From assembly GCA_016872675.1 (NCBI GenBank), contig VGZG01000006.1:1-64000 (forward strand): DNA of 64,000 nucleotides, read 5' to 3'. A program made the translations under genes and the position numbers. Shown here in pieces: positions 16,882 through 25,249 of this stretch. The notes beneath the pieces are model-generated. The model was not told the origin of the DNA, did no database searches, and worked only from the letters and a program-made list of their open reading frames with translations. Source of the DNA: Planctomycetota bacterium (GTDB lineage Bacteria; Planctomycetota; UBA1135; UBA2386). The stretch's first letter is position 1, and the number at the start of each line of letters is the position of its first letter.

Positions 16882-19125
16882 TCACGGCGCCGAACGGCAG
16901 CTGCGGAACCGCAGGCCGGCGCTGGCCGACAGCAGGCCGCCGGGCGAGCCGCTGTCGAGGCCGAAGGCCTGCGCGTAGATGAACACGTTGTCGAGCGCCG
17001 GCGAGCCCGGCACCACGAACGGCCATGACGCCGCGCCGGTCGCGGTCGTCGGCGCCAGCGGGAGCGAGGCGCCGACCGGCCCGACGAGCAGTTGCACGCC
17101 GAGCACCGGCACGTTGGCGTCCTGCAGGTTGAGGGCCAGGATGCCGAAGCTGTTGCCGAGCAGGTTGGCGCCCTGCAGCTGGATGGTCGTGCCGAGCACG
17201 GCCGGCGCCGAGGCGTCGAGCGTCGGGATGATGCCGCCCGTGCCCGGCGTGCCGACGCCGTAGCTCGTCGCCGGCGCCGCGTCGTGCAGCGTGACCAGCG
17301 CGACGTCGTCGATCTGCCAGCCGCCGGCGGCGTTGCTGGCGTCGGTGACGAGTTCGAAGCGGATGACGGCGTTGGTCGCGGTGTTCAGGATCGACGAGAC
17401 GTCGTAGTCCATCCACTGCCACTCGGTGTCGTAGAGCGCGCCCGACGACGTCCACACCGGCGTGCCGTTGACGACCACGCGCGCGTTGTCGTTGTTGACC
17501 ACCGACAGGAAGCGACGGAACTGCAGGCGCAGGCCCTGGCGGCCGTTGGTCGGGATCGACGGCGACTGCAGGAAGCTGTTCTGGTTGTTGGCGTAGGCGC
17601 CGTTGAAGGTCGTGCCGCCGAGGTCGTTGCCGCGGACCGTGTTGCCCGACGTCGCCTTCAGCGGGTCCTGCCAACCGAACGCCGACGAGAAGCCGGCGCG
17701 GCCGCGCGGCTGGCCGAGCTGCCAGTCGCTCGCGGTGCCGCCGGTGGTCCAGCCGACCGAGGCCTCGAAGTCGTCGCTCCAGCGCACGACGCACTGGCCG
17801 ACCAGGAAGCGGTTCTCGTCGGTGCGCGGGCTACGGCGCGCCGCCTTGTTGTCGACGGCGTCGATGTGGTACTCGACCTGCGTCACGGCGTTCTGCGCCG
17901 GGATCTGCGCCGAGTACTGGCCGGGGACGAGCGTCGGCTGCATGACGACCGACTGCTGGGCGCCGCCGTTGAGCTTGTAGCGCAGCGTCGCCGACTGGAT
18001 CGCGTTGCTGCTCGTCAGGTTGGCGGTCACCGTGTACGGCGTCGACTCCTGCGTGGTGTCGGCGAGCGGCGTGTGCGCGATGGCGAGGTCGGTGAAACTC
18101 GGCTTCAGCACGTACAGGCCGGTGGCGCGGTCGCTGATGTAGACGTTGCCCGACGGCAGGTACGGGAAGCACCCCCACGCGCCGTTGTAGCCGCCGGACG
18201 CGCCCGGCCAGGTGTCGTACGACGCCACCACGACCGGCGTGCTCGGGTCGCTGAAGTCGACGGCCTGGTAACCCTCGGTGTACCAGGCGACGTGCGCGAT
18301 GTTGCCGATGATGTACGCGTTGTGCGGGACCGTGCGCGGATCCATCGTCATCTGGCTGATCGGGACCGGCGCGGCCTTGTTGGTCGTGTCGTAGAAGCGG
18401 ATCAGCGAGCCGTCGCGCTCGTCGGTGGTGACCGTGATGTTGCTGTTGGCGGTCGGCCACGCGTTGTGACAGAACGCGGACGGCGTCAGCGAGTCGCTGA
18501 TCGTCGTCGGCGGCCACGTGTTGACGTTCCAGATGCGGAAGATCCCCGTGTAGATCATCGCGCCGTAGCCGACGCCGTTCTCGATCGTCAGGTCGTGGAA
18601 GTAGTTGCTGGTGCCGCTCGGCGCCGCATAGCCGATGAACGGCGGGTTGGCGGGATTGGCGGCGGCGTCGTAGACCGCGACGCCGTTGTTGGTGCCGACG
18701 ACGTAGATGCGGCCCGTGCCCATGTCGACGCCGAGGTTGTGGGCGTTGCCGTGGTTGGCGGCGCCGACGATGCCGAGGCTGGTCGGCGCGTCGGGATTGG
18801 TCAGGTCGAGCACGAGGAAGCCGGCGGCGGCCTCCGTCGTGACGTACGCGTACGTGCCGTAGGTGCGGACCTCACGCCATGTCGACGCCGCCCACGGGAA
18901 GTAGCCGCGCTCGACCGGCGCGCTGCCATTGGTGCAGTCGATGACGGCGACGCCGGTCGTCGTGCCGAGCAGCGCGTACTCCTTGCCGTTGGGGGCGACG
19001 TAGCCCCACATGCCGCTGTACGGCGCGTGCTGGTCGAGGTTGGACAGCAGTTGGCATTGATAGCCTTGGGCGGCGAGAGTCGCCGTGGCGACGGCGAGGG
19101 TGAGCGTGCGAGCGATGCAGGTCAT
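16882..19125 (-). CDS. Secreted choice-of-anchor-B family protein (LVIVP-type beta-propeller)
   Basis: 747 residues from the ATG at 19125, which opens a signal peptide (MTCIARTLTLAVATATLAAQ). Residues about 20-340 carry propeller blades with the typical phrases YVAPNGKEYALLGTTTGVAV, WREVRTYGTYAYVTTEA, GNAHNLGVDMGTGRIYVVGT, FCHNAWPTANSNITVTTDE and CFPYLPSGNVYISDRATGLYV. The His pairs in HNAW and PHNAY are characteristic of the choice-of-anchor-B family. After this come Ig-like strands (350-450), a CUB-like jelly roll (about 455-640: FEASVGWTTGGTASDWQLG...IRFELVTDASNAAGGWQIDDV) and the C-terminal tail beginning YGVGTPGTGG. It is probably exported and surface-located. It leads an operon with the beta-helix gene. 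Confidence 0.85.
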   Translation of the reverse strand: MTCIARTLTLAVATATLAAQGYQCQLLSNLDQHAPYSGMWGYVAPNGKEYALLGTTTGVAVIDCTNGSAPVERGYFPWAASTWREVRTYGTYAYVTTEAAAGFLVLDLTNPDAPTSLGIVGAANHGNAHNLGVDMGTGRIYVVGTNNGVAVYDAAANPANPPFIGYAAPSGTSNYFHDLTIENGVGYGAMIYTGIFRIWNVNTWPPTTISDSLTPSAFCHNAWPTANSNITVTTDERDGSLIRFYDTTNKAAPVPISQMTMDPRTVPHNAYIIGNIAHVAWYTEGYQAVDFSDPSTPVVVASYDTWPGASGGYNGAWGCFPYLPSGNVYISDRATGLYVLKPSFTDLAIAHTPLADTTQESTPYTVTANLTSSNAIQSATLRYKLNGGAQQSVVMQPTLVPGQYSAQIPAQNAVTQVEYHIDAVDNKAARRSPRTDENRFLVGQCVVRWSDDFEASVGWTTGGTASDWQLGQPRGRAGFSSAFGWQDPLKATSGNTVRGNDLGGTTFNGAYANNQNSFLQSPSIPTNGRQGLRLQFRRFLSVVNNDNARVVVNGTPVWTSSGALYDTEWQWMDYDVSSILNTATNAVIRFELVTDASNAAGGWQIDDVALVTLHDAAPATSYGVGTPGTGGIIPTLDASAPAVLGTTIQLQGANLLGNSFGILALNLQDANVPVLGVQLLVGPVGASLPLAPTTATGAASWPFVVPGSPALDNVFIYAQAFGLDSGSPGGLLSASAGLRFRSCRSAP

Positions 19126-19246
19126 GGTGGTGTGAGCGCGCGAGGGCAGCAGTGCGAGCGAGCGACTGGCGAGGGCGAACGCGCGCAGAATCGTAGGTGA
19201 AGCCTGCGTACTGGCAACCCGCTGCGGCGCATACGACCAAGGCAAT

Positions 19247-19261
19247 GTCCCACGGTGGGAC
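19247..19261. promoter_or_regulatory. 15-bp palindrome between divergent secreted-protein genes
   Basis: GTCCCACGGTGGGAC is a perfect dyad (7-bp arms, one central base). It sits between the minus-strand start at 19125 and the plus-strand start at 19326. Its position fits an operator for one or both genes, but I recognise no regulator for it. Confidence 0.3.
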
Positions 19262-19325
19262 GGACTGCCGCGTGCACTACGGCCGACGACGGTAGACTTC
19301 TGGGCGCCACCCCGCCCGCACCACC

Positions 19326-20984
19326 ATGCTCGCGTTCCTCTTTCCGCTGCTGCTCGCGCAGGGCCCCGGCCCTGGGCTGACCGCCACCGTCAACGATCCC
19401 CAGTCCCATGGCACGGTCGGCGACAATCTGCTGTCGCTCGACGAAGCCATCCGTGTCGCCAACGGCGCGCTGATGCCCGCGATGCTCTCGCCCGCCGAAC
19501 AGGCGCGCATCACCGGCTCCGGCGCGATGGTCGGCACGATCGTCGTCGACCAGATGATCACGCCGATGATCATGCTGCAGGCGCCGCTCAGCGACCTGAC
19601 CGGCATGGGCATGGGCCATCACGTCGAGGTCATAGGCATGCACATGCCGATGCCCGGCATGTCGATGCTGCCGGTGATCCTGGGCGGCGCGCAGCCGCGC
19701 GTGTTCACGCTGCGCACGCACGACTGCGGCATCCACGGCCTGCGCATCGTCGGCGGCCAGGTCGGCGTCGACGCCAAGATGACGATGGCGACCGCCATTG
19801 GCATGCCGATGGCCGAGGTCATGGACTGCGAACTGGTCGGCCAGACCGTCGCCGGCGTCAAGGCGCACGGCGTCGGCATGGACGAGTCGATGCTGATGCT
19901 CGAGCACGTGAGCTTCGCCAACATGCCGCTCGGCATCCTGATCGACGACCAGGTCCAGGGCGGCGAGACGATGGTCGAGGCTGAGCACTGCGCCATGGAC
20001 GGCGTGCAGCTCGGCTGCCGCGTGCTCGAGGGCGGCGTCGGCGCCCGCATGTCGATGCTGTACTGGTTCCGCAGCACGTTCACCAACGGCGTGACCTTCA
20101 GCGAGAAGCGCCGCGTGCCGACCAGCACGCAGCAGTTCATGTACCGCATCGTGCACTCCGACCTCGTGTGCACGGGCAACGTGCTGGACGTCGAGGGCGG
20201 CCCCAACGGCCTGACGATGTTGCACCACCACCACGGTGACTTCGTCGCCGGCGCCGGCCAGAAGGCGTTCTGGGTGTGGCCGCGCACGGCCGAGTTCGAC
20301 ATCCACGGCAGCGAGATGACGTTCGTCGGCGACGTCGCCGTGACCGCCAACCTCGCGTCGATGCGCGTCTGGCAGCAGAACAACGTCTTCCGCAACGGCA
20401 CGGTCACCTACGACGTCGACGGCGCGCTGCCTAACCTCTACTGGAACCGCTTCGAGAACTGCGCGCTGGTCGTGCCGGCCGCGGCCCGCTCGCCGGTCGC
20501 GCTGCGCCAGTGCGAGTTCGCCAACACGACCGTCAACGGCGCGTCTTTCCTGGCGCCGGTGACCATGCAGGGCTGCTTCCGCAGCGGCGGCTCGATGACC
20601 GGCTTCGCCAGCGAGAGCAATCCCGCGCCCGGCCGCTTCCTCGGCGAAGGCACGGTGTCGCCGGCCGATCCGATGCTCGGCGCCAACCTGACGTTCTCGA
20701 CCGACCTGCCGGCCGGCGTCATGGCGATGTGGGACATCGCGTTCTGCTACGCGCGGCCGACGACGACGATGGAGCCGGTGCGCTACTACGGCGACCCCAA
20801 CAACGTCGCGATCCTGCCGGGACTCGCCACCGGCCAGACGACCACGGTCATCGCCATCCCGACCACCGCGGCGCTCGTCGGCATGGAGTTCTACGGCCAG
20901 TTGGTCGCGTTCCCGGTGTCGGGCCAGCCGTGGATGCCGCCGTACCACCTGCCGCGCGGCCAGCGCATCACGCCGCGGATGTGA
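19326..20984 (+). CDS. Methionine-rich secreted beta-helix-like protein
   Basis: 552 residues with a short signal peptide (MLAFLFPLLLAQGPG). The opening is homologous to the minus-strand protein at 15210-16874. What sets it apart is the very high Met content, concentrated in the first 260 residues: GMGMGHHVEV, GMHMPMPGMSMLP, KMTMATAIGMPMAEVMD and DESMLMLEH, plus the cluster HHHH near residue 300. Met/His clusters of this form are known in extracytoplasmic copper-binding proteins, so a metal-binding role is conceivable but unproven. The C-terminal 110 residues form the same beta module as the paralogue. A copy of its last 36 codons survives as a fragment at 22861-22963. Confidence 0.76.
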   Translation: MLAFLFPLLLAQGPGPGLTATVNDPQSHGTVGDNLLSLDEAIRVANGALMPAMLSPAEQARITGSGAMVGTIVVDQMITPMIMLQAPLSDLTGMGMGHHVEVIGMHMPMPGMSMLPVILGGAQPRVFTLRTHDCGIHGLRIVGGQVGVDAKMTMATAIGMPMAEVMDCELVGQTVAGVKAHGVGMDESMLMLEHVSFANMPLGILIDDQVQGGETMVEAEHCAMDGVQLGCRVLEGGVGARMSMLYWFRSTFTNGVTFSEKRRVPTSTQQFMYRIVHSDLVCTGNVLDVEGGPNGLTMLHHHHGDFVAGAGQKAFWVWPRTAEFDIHGSEMTFVGDVAVTANLASMRVWQQNNVFRNGTVTYDVDGALPNLYWNRFENCALVVPAAARSPVALRQCEFANTTVNGASFLAPVTMQGCFRSGGSMTGFASESNPAPGRFLGEGTVSPADPMLGANLTFSTDLPAGVMAMWDIAFCYARPTTTMEPVRYYGDPNNVAILPGLATGQTTTVIAIPTTAALVGMEFYGQLVAFPVSGQPWMPPYHLPRGQRITPRM

Positions 20985-21008
20985 GCGTGGCCCGGAGCGG
21001 CGCGCGCG

Positions 21009-22610
21009 TCAGCGCGCCGCGACCACGATCCCGACGCCGTTGGTCAGCGCCAGGAAGCCGAGCAACGGTCCGGCAGCGACGATCTGTGCCGCCTGCCAGG
21101 TGACCGCCGTGCCATCGAGCGCCAGCGCGTTGGGAATGGCGAACGGCGCCACTGTCTGGCCGCCGGCATTGGCGACGTACGCGCCGTGCATCACGAAGCC
21201 GGCGTCGACGTAGCGGAAGCAGCCGGGCGCCACGGCCGCGTTGTCGGCGCCAAGCGAGGCGAACACCACGACCGGCGCGCCGCCGGCGCCCTGCACCGTG
21301 AAGCCAAACGCGGCGTTGGGGATCAACGGCAGGCCGTTGGCGTACAGGACCGGCGCCGGCGCGCCGCAGCCAGCGCCGATCGTCGACACGCTGACGAGCC
21401 CTCTCGGGACGGGCGACGCGACGACGACGGCGAGGGCGCCCGGGCCGATGCGCGCCTGGTCCAGCGCGACCGCGCCGGTGACCGGCGCGACGTCGGCGTC
21501 GAAGCCAAAGTTGTAGATGTTGTTCCAGTTGAGCGGATTCGTGGCCGGCGCAGTGAAGACCAGCTCGGCGCCGACGCGGCTCACGATCCACTGGTCGAGC
21601 GGGTCGTCGTTGGGATCGCGGAAAGAGACGTTGGTCACGCTCGTGGCCGGGTTGCACGGGATACGCAGCGTCGCCGCGCCGCGGTTGTTGTCGAGGTTGT
21701 GCACCGCGTACTCGTAGCGCCACGTCGTCGGGCCGACCTGCGCCACTTTGGCGGCGACGTAGAAGTGGCCGTCGTCGCCGCCGTTGCGCGCATGGTTGAG
21801 CGTCGCATCCGCCCACTTCGACAGCACGGTGCCGGGCTGAAACACCGCTGGATTGGCAAACGTCCACGTCGTGCCGTTCCACGTCGGCACGATCTCGCGG
21901 TGGCCGGTGTTGTTCAGGTGCAGGTTGCCGTCCTCGCCGGCGACGACGATGTGGCAGCACATCCACTTGCGGCCAGCGGCGAGCAGGTCCTGCTCCCTGA
22001 GCGTCACGCGGTTCTTGACCAGGTCGGCGGCGAACGCCGGCGCGGTCCCCGACAGCGAACGCACGCCGTCCTGGTTGGCGGGCGGGCCGACGTCAGGCTC
22101 GCCGCGATCGAAGTAGCTGCCGACCGGCGCCCAGACGCCGGTCCAAGGGTCAATCTCGCTCGCCGGCGCGAGGTAGTTGCGGTTGGCGTTCGTCGTGGCG
22201 CCGTAGGTGTCGGTGCAGTTGACGCGCAGGCCTGTGCCGGTCGTCTGGCAGGTGCCGCCGCAGGTGCTCGCCGTGTTGGCGGCGCCGAAGGCGTGCTTCA
22301 CGTACGTGGTTGCATCGTTGGTGATCTGCTCGAAGCGGCCGTTGCTCTCGCGCACGACCATCATCGCGAACATCGGATGATTGGGGTTCATCGGCGCCGT
22401 CCACTGGATCGGCACGATGCCCGGATTGCACATCGTGTAGCTGTACGACATGCCGATCTCACCGTTGGGATGCGCGGCGCCGCGGCGGCCGAAGTAGGTC
22501 GGACTGGCGTTGTTGGTAAGGCTGCCGTCGAGGCCCGGGATGACGTTGGCCTGGGCGGAGAGCGGCGCGCACGACAATGCGGCGGCCGTGACGAGGATGT
22601 GGTTGCGCAT
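21009..22610 (-). CDS. Secreted protein of unknown function
   Basis: 533 residues from the ATG at 22610; earlier in-phase ATGs at 22622 and 22643 would add 4 or 11 residues. The signal peptide is MRNHILVTAAALSCAPLSAQ. I do not recognise the first 390 residues. They contain several Cys (CTDTYG, CGGTCQTTG, WMCCHIVV) and a His-rich stretch (GHREIVPTWNG...NHARNGGDDGHFYVA). The final 130 residues, starting VSTIGAGCGAPAPVLYANGLP and ending ALTNGVGIVVAAR, are a GxGC-type C-terminal beta module like that of the other secreted proteins here. It is convergent with the Met-rich gene, 24 bases apart. The coding call rests on a clean signal peptide and codon periodicity. Confidence 0.7.
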   Translation of the reverse strand: MRNHILVTAAALSCAPLSAQANVIPGLDGSLTNNASPTYFGRRGAAHPNGEIGMSYSYTMCNPGIVPIQWTAPMNPNHPMFAMMVVRESNGRFEQITNDATTYVKHAFGAANTASTCGGTCQTTGTGLRVNCTDTYGATTNANRNYLAPASEIDPWTGVWAPVGSYFDRGEPDVGPPANQDGVRSLSGTAPAFAADLVKNRVTLREQDLLAAGRKWMCCHIVVAGEDGNLHLNNTGHREIVPTWNGTTWTFANPAVFQPGTVLSKWADATLNHARNGGDDGHFYVAAKVAQVGPTTWRYEYAVHNLDNNRGAATLRIPCNPATSVTNVSFRDPNDDPLDQWIVSRVGAELVFTAPATNPLNWNNIYNFGFDADVAPVTGAVALDQARIGPGALAVVVASPVPRGLVSVSTIGAGCGAPAPVLYANGLPLIPNAAFGFTVQGAGGAPVVVFASLGADNAAVAPGCFRYVDAGFVMHGAYVANAGGQTVAPFAIPNALALDGTAVTWQAAQIVAAGPLLGFLALTNGVGIVVAAR

Positions 22611-22618
22611 GGTGTGGC

Positions 22619-22843
22619 TCATGCCTGCAAAGCGGCGCAGCATACTTGCTCGCCCACGGCTTGCCGCAGGCTACGGAGCCGATAACCGCCAAAGTTGCGC
22701 AAGGCGTCGCTTCTTGCCTCGAGCCAGGCCTTGGCATCCGGCGCGGCATCGCGCGGCATCTGGTCGACTACGACGAGCGCGCCGCGGTCACGCAATGGCG
22801 CGATGGCCGCCGGCGAGCGCGCCGACGAGGCCGGCGCGAAGCC
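22619..22843 (-). pseudogene. C-terminal remnant of a GT39-like glycosyltransferase
   Basis: On the minus strand, PLRDRGALVVVDQMP and the following residues through GGYRLRSLR align without gaps over most of their length to the last 48 residues of the intact glycosyltransferase at 22983-24524 (PLRDRGARVVVDQTP ... KLYRLRSYR). A weaker match (NGFAP to DGFTP) extends slightly further. Everything N-terminal to this is missing, so it is a dead fragment from a second copy. The reading frame closes at 22619, just before the start of the secreted-protein gene. Confidence 0.72.
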
Positions 22844-22860
22844 GTTTCGGCCCTCGTCCG

Positions 22861-22963
22861 CATGATGTTCCACGGCCAGTCGGTCGCGTTCCCGCAGGCC
22901 GGCCAGCCGTGGATGCCGCCGTGCCACCAGCCGCGCGGCCAGCGCAGCACGCCGCGGATGTGA
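22861..22963 (+). pseudogene. C-terminal remnant of the Met-rich beta-helix-like gene
   Basis: The DNA from 22861 to 22969 matches 20882-20990 at roughly 98 of 109 positions, including the stop codon and the first bases beyond it. The encoded end, GQPWMPPCHQPRGQRSTPRM, mirrors GQPWMPPYHLPRGQRITPRM of the intact gene. No upstream part of the gene is present; the fragment abuts the glycosyltransferase remnant on the opposite strand. The similarity at the DNA level indicates a fairly recent duplication followed by deletion. Confidence 0.85.
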
Positions 22964-22982
22964 GCGTGGCGGGGTCCGCGCT

Positions 22983-24524
22983 TCAGCGCACCCTGTAGGA
23001 CCTCAGCCGGTAGAGCTTGCGGCCGGCGACGTGGCGCACGGCGTCGCTGTTGAACTCGAGCCAGAGCTTGGCCGCCGCCGGCGTGTCGTCCGGCGTCTGG
23101 TCGACGACGACGCGCGCGCCGCGATCGCGCAGCGGCGTGAGGGCATCCGGCGTGAAGCCGTCCTTGGCCAGCGCGAAGCCGTGCCGGCGCGCGTGGTAGA
23201 CGACGATCGGGTCCTCGAAGTTGGTGCGCCGCCGCCAGTACGGGTCGAAGCCCTCCCGGTAGCTGCGCACGACGATGCGCTCGCCGCCCGGCGTCCATTC
23301 GCGGATCACGGCGCCGAGTTCGTCGAGGCCAGGCGCGAGGCAGGACTGCCGCTGCGCGCGCTCGTCGACGAGCTGCGCCACGGCCGTCGCCGCCAACGCG
23401 ACGACGAACGCGATGCGCAACGTCCGGCCCGCGACCAGCGGCCACGCGCGGCCGACGAGCCACGCGCCGGCGACCGCCGCGAACACGTGGTAATGCGGGC
23501 CGATGCCCCAGTGCACGCTGTAGCGCAGCGTGCCGACGAGGCCGCAGCCCACCGTCAGCAGCAGCGCGAGGTCGGCGCGATCGAGCCGCCGGCGCACGGC
23601 GAGCACGACCAGCGCCAGCGCGCCGCTCCACGCGAGGCCGTAGCGCAGCGTCGTCAGCGCGAGCGACAGCCAGTGGTCGAGGTTGTGCAGGCTGCGCAGC
23701 GTCGGGAACTTCGTCTCGCCGCCGGACACGACGCCGAAGGTCAGGCCGGTCTCCGCGTGCAGCGCGACGGCATGCGCGAGCCAGCCGGCGACGACGGCCA
23801 GCACGAGCCCCCACGACAGCCACAGCCGCAGGTCACGCAGTCGCCGCGGCGCCAGCAACGCCGCCCACAGGAACTGCAGCATGCCGACCTGCAGCGCCGT
23901 CGGCTTGGTCAGGCAGGCGAGCGCCGTGCACAGCGTCGCCGCCGCCAGCGCGCCGCCGCGGCCGGAGCCCAGGTAGCGCACGAACGCGAGCAGGCCGAGC
24001 AGCGCCCACGCCGTGCTGAACGCATCGGGCATGACGCGCGCACCGAACAGGAAGGCGTGACCGCCGGCGAGGAACGCGCACGCGCCGGCGAGCGCGCCAA
24101 CCGGGCCGGCGCGCGCTTCGAGCAATCGGTGCAGCGCCCACGCCGCGACCAGCATCGACGCCAGCGACAGCAACCGGCCGGGAACCTCCGACTCGCCGAA
24201 CGCGCGCATCGCCAGCGCGATCGCCGCCTGGTACAGCGGGAACTCGCACTCGACGGCGCCGTCGGTGTCGCCGCGCCAGTCGACGCGCGGCCGCAGCAGG
24301 TCGAAGTCCTCGAATGCGAGGTTGCGCGCGATCGCCTGCGTGTCGGTCTCGCGCCAACTGCCGCCGATGCCCATCGGCACGGCGAGCAGCACGAGCAGCG
24401 CCCAGGCGGCGAGCGCCGCCATCAGCGCGCGACGGCCGCGCGCCAATGCTACAGCGTCGGGCGCCGGCGCGTCGGCCCACAGGGTGGGCGGCGCTCTTTC
24501 GCTGGCGACGGTCGGCGTGGTCAT
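22983..24524 (-). CDS. GT39-like membrane glycosyltransferase
   Basis: 513 residues with about ten hydrophobic segments. After the first membrane helix comes the acidic luminal loop typical of GT-C enzymes (GGSWRETDTQAIARNLAFED), then LEFPLYQ-type sequence (CEFPLYQAAIALAMRAFGES) and FLTKPTAL-like CLTKPTALQVG. This matches the PMT/ArnT-like family, which transfers sugars from polyprenyl-phosphate carriers outside the membrane. The soluble C-terminal 110 residues (from GLDELGAVIREWTPGGERI) end LYRLRSYRVR. The acceptor is unknown. It lies 77 bases downstream of the ECF sigma gene and could be read from the same transcript. Confidence 0.82.
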   Translation of the reverse strand: MTTPTVASERAPPTLWADAPAPDAVALARGRRALMAALAAWALLVLLAVPMGIGGSWRETDTQAIARNLAFEDFDLLRPRVDWRGDTDGAVECEFPLYQAAIALAMRAFGESEVPGRLLSLASMLVAAWALHRLLEARAGPVGALAGACAFLAGGHAFLFGARVMPDAFSTAWALLGLLAFVRYLGSGRGGALAAATLCTALACLTKPTALQVGMLQFLWAALLAPRRLRDLRLWLSWGLVLAVVAGWLAHAVALHAETGLTFGVVSGGETKFPTLRSLHNLDHWLSLALTTLRYGLAWSGALALVVLAVRRRLDRADLALLLTVGCGLVGTLRYSVHWGIGPHYHVFAAVAGAWLVGRAWPLVAGRTLRIAFVVALAATAVAQLVDERAQRQSCLAPGLDELGAVIREWTPGGERIVVRSYREGFDPYWRRRTNFEDPIVVYHARRHGFALAKDGFTPDALTPLRDRGARVVVDQTPDDTPAAAKLWLEFNSDAVRHVAGRKLYRLRSYRVR

Positions 24525-24601
24525 CGCCTCACGATAGCGCGCGGCCGCGACGAATTGGACCGACGCGACGCGCGCCGGCGCGCGCAGCCGGCGGCAGCGA
24601 G

Positions 24602-25249
24602 TCAGCCGCCGATCGAAAGCGTGTCGCCTAAGCCGCGGCTGCGCAGCTTGACCAGCAGGCGCGCCTGCGCGGCCGCGCAAGCCTGCCGCGCAGTCTCCTC
24701 GGACGAGTAACCTAGCGCTTCGGCGATCACGGGAAACGTCGAGCCTTCGAGCAGGCGCAGTTCGAGCAGGCGCCGCTGCCGCTCAGGCAATTCGGCCAGC
24801 GCGTCGCGCACGAGCGATGCGCGCTCGCCAAGCGACGCGGCCAGCGTCGGCGTCGGCTCGCGGTTGTCGGCCGCGACGGCGGCGAGGCCCTGCGTCGGCT
24901 CGACCGCCTGCTTGCGACCGTCGCGGCGCGCGGCTTCGTGGAAACGAACGGCGTCGAGCAACCGGTGGCGCACCAGCGTGCTGAGGTAGGCGTAGAATGG
25001 CTCGGGGCCAACGAAGCTGGTGTCGGCGAGGTCGCGCACGACCGCGGCGAGCACTTCGTGCACAACGTCGTGCGTGCTGAACAGCGGCATCATCCAGCGG
25101 TGCTTCTGCCGGAAATCGCGCTCGAGGTCGCGGTGCACGAGCCGCTGCACCGGCTCGTAGCAGTGCGACACTAAGCGCTCCTTCGCCGCCGCATCGCCGG
25201 CCGCCGCAGCGACAATCGCCGCGCTCAGTTCGTCCCACGCCAACCTCAC
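24602..25249 (-). CDS. ECF-type RNA polymerase sigma factor
   Basis: 215 residues from a GTG at 25249 whose bases overlap the upstream stop (GTGA). The open frame extends to 25609, but the extra part is a shadow of the upstream gene. Region 2 lies at about 25-110 (LVSHCYEPVQRLVHRDLERD ... DVVHEVLAAVVRDL, YAYLSTLVRHRLLDAVRFHE) and region 4 at about 145-205 (ALAELPERQRRLLELRLLEG, then helix-turn-helix FPVIAEALGYSSEETARQ). The spacing and the long region 2 fit planctomycete ECF sigma factors that work with Ser/Thr kinases. No anti-sigma gene is adjacent. It is translationally coupled to a secreted protein gene and shares a likely transcript with a kinase. Confidence 0.87.
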   Translation of the reverse strand: MRLAWDELSAAIVAAAAGDAAAKERLVSHCYEPVQRLVHRDLERDFRQKHRWMMPLFSTHDVVHEVLAAVVRDLADTSFVGPEPFYAYLSTLVRHRLLDAVRFHEAARRDGRKQAVEPTQGLAAVAADNREPTPTLAASLGERASLVRDALAELPERQRRLLELRLLEGSTFPVIAEALGYSSEETARQACAAAQARLLVKLRSRGLGDTLSIGG

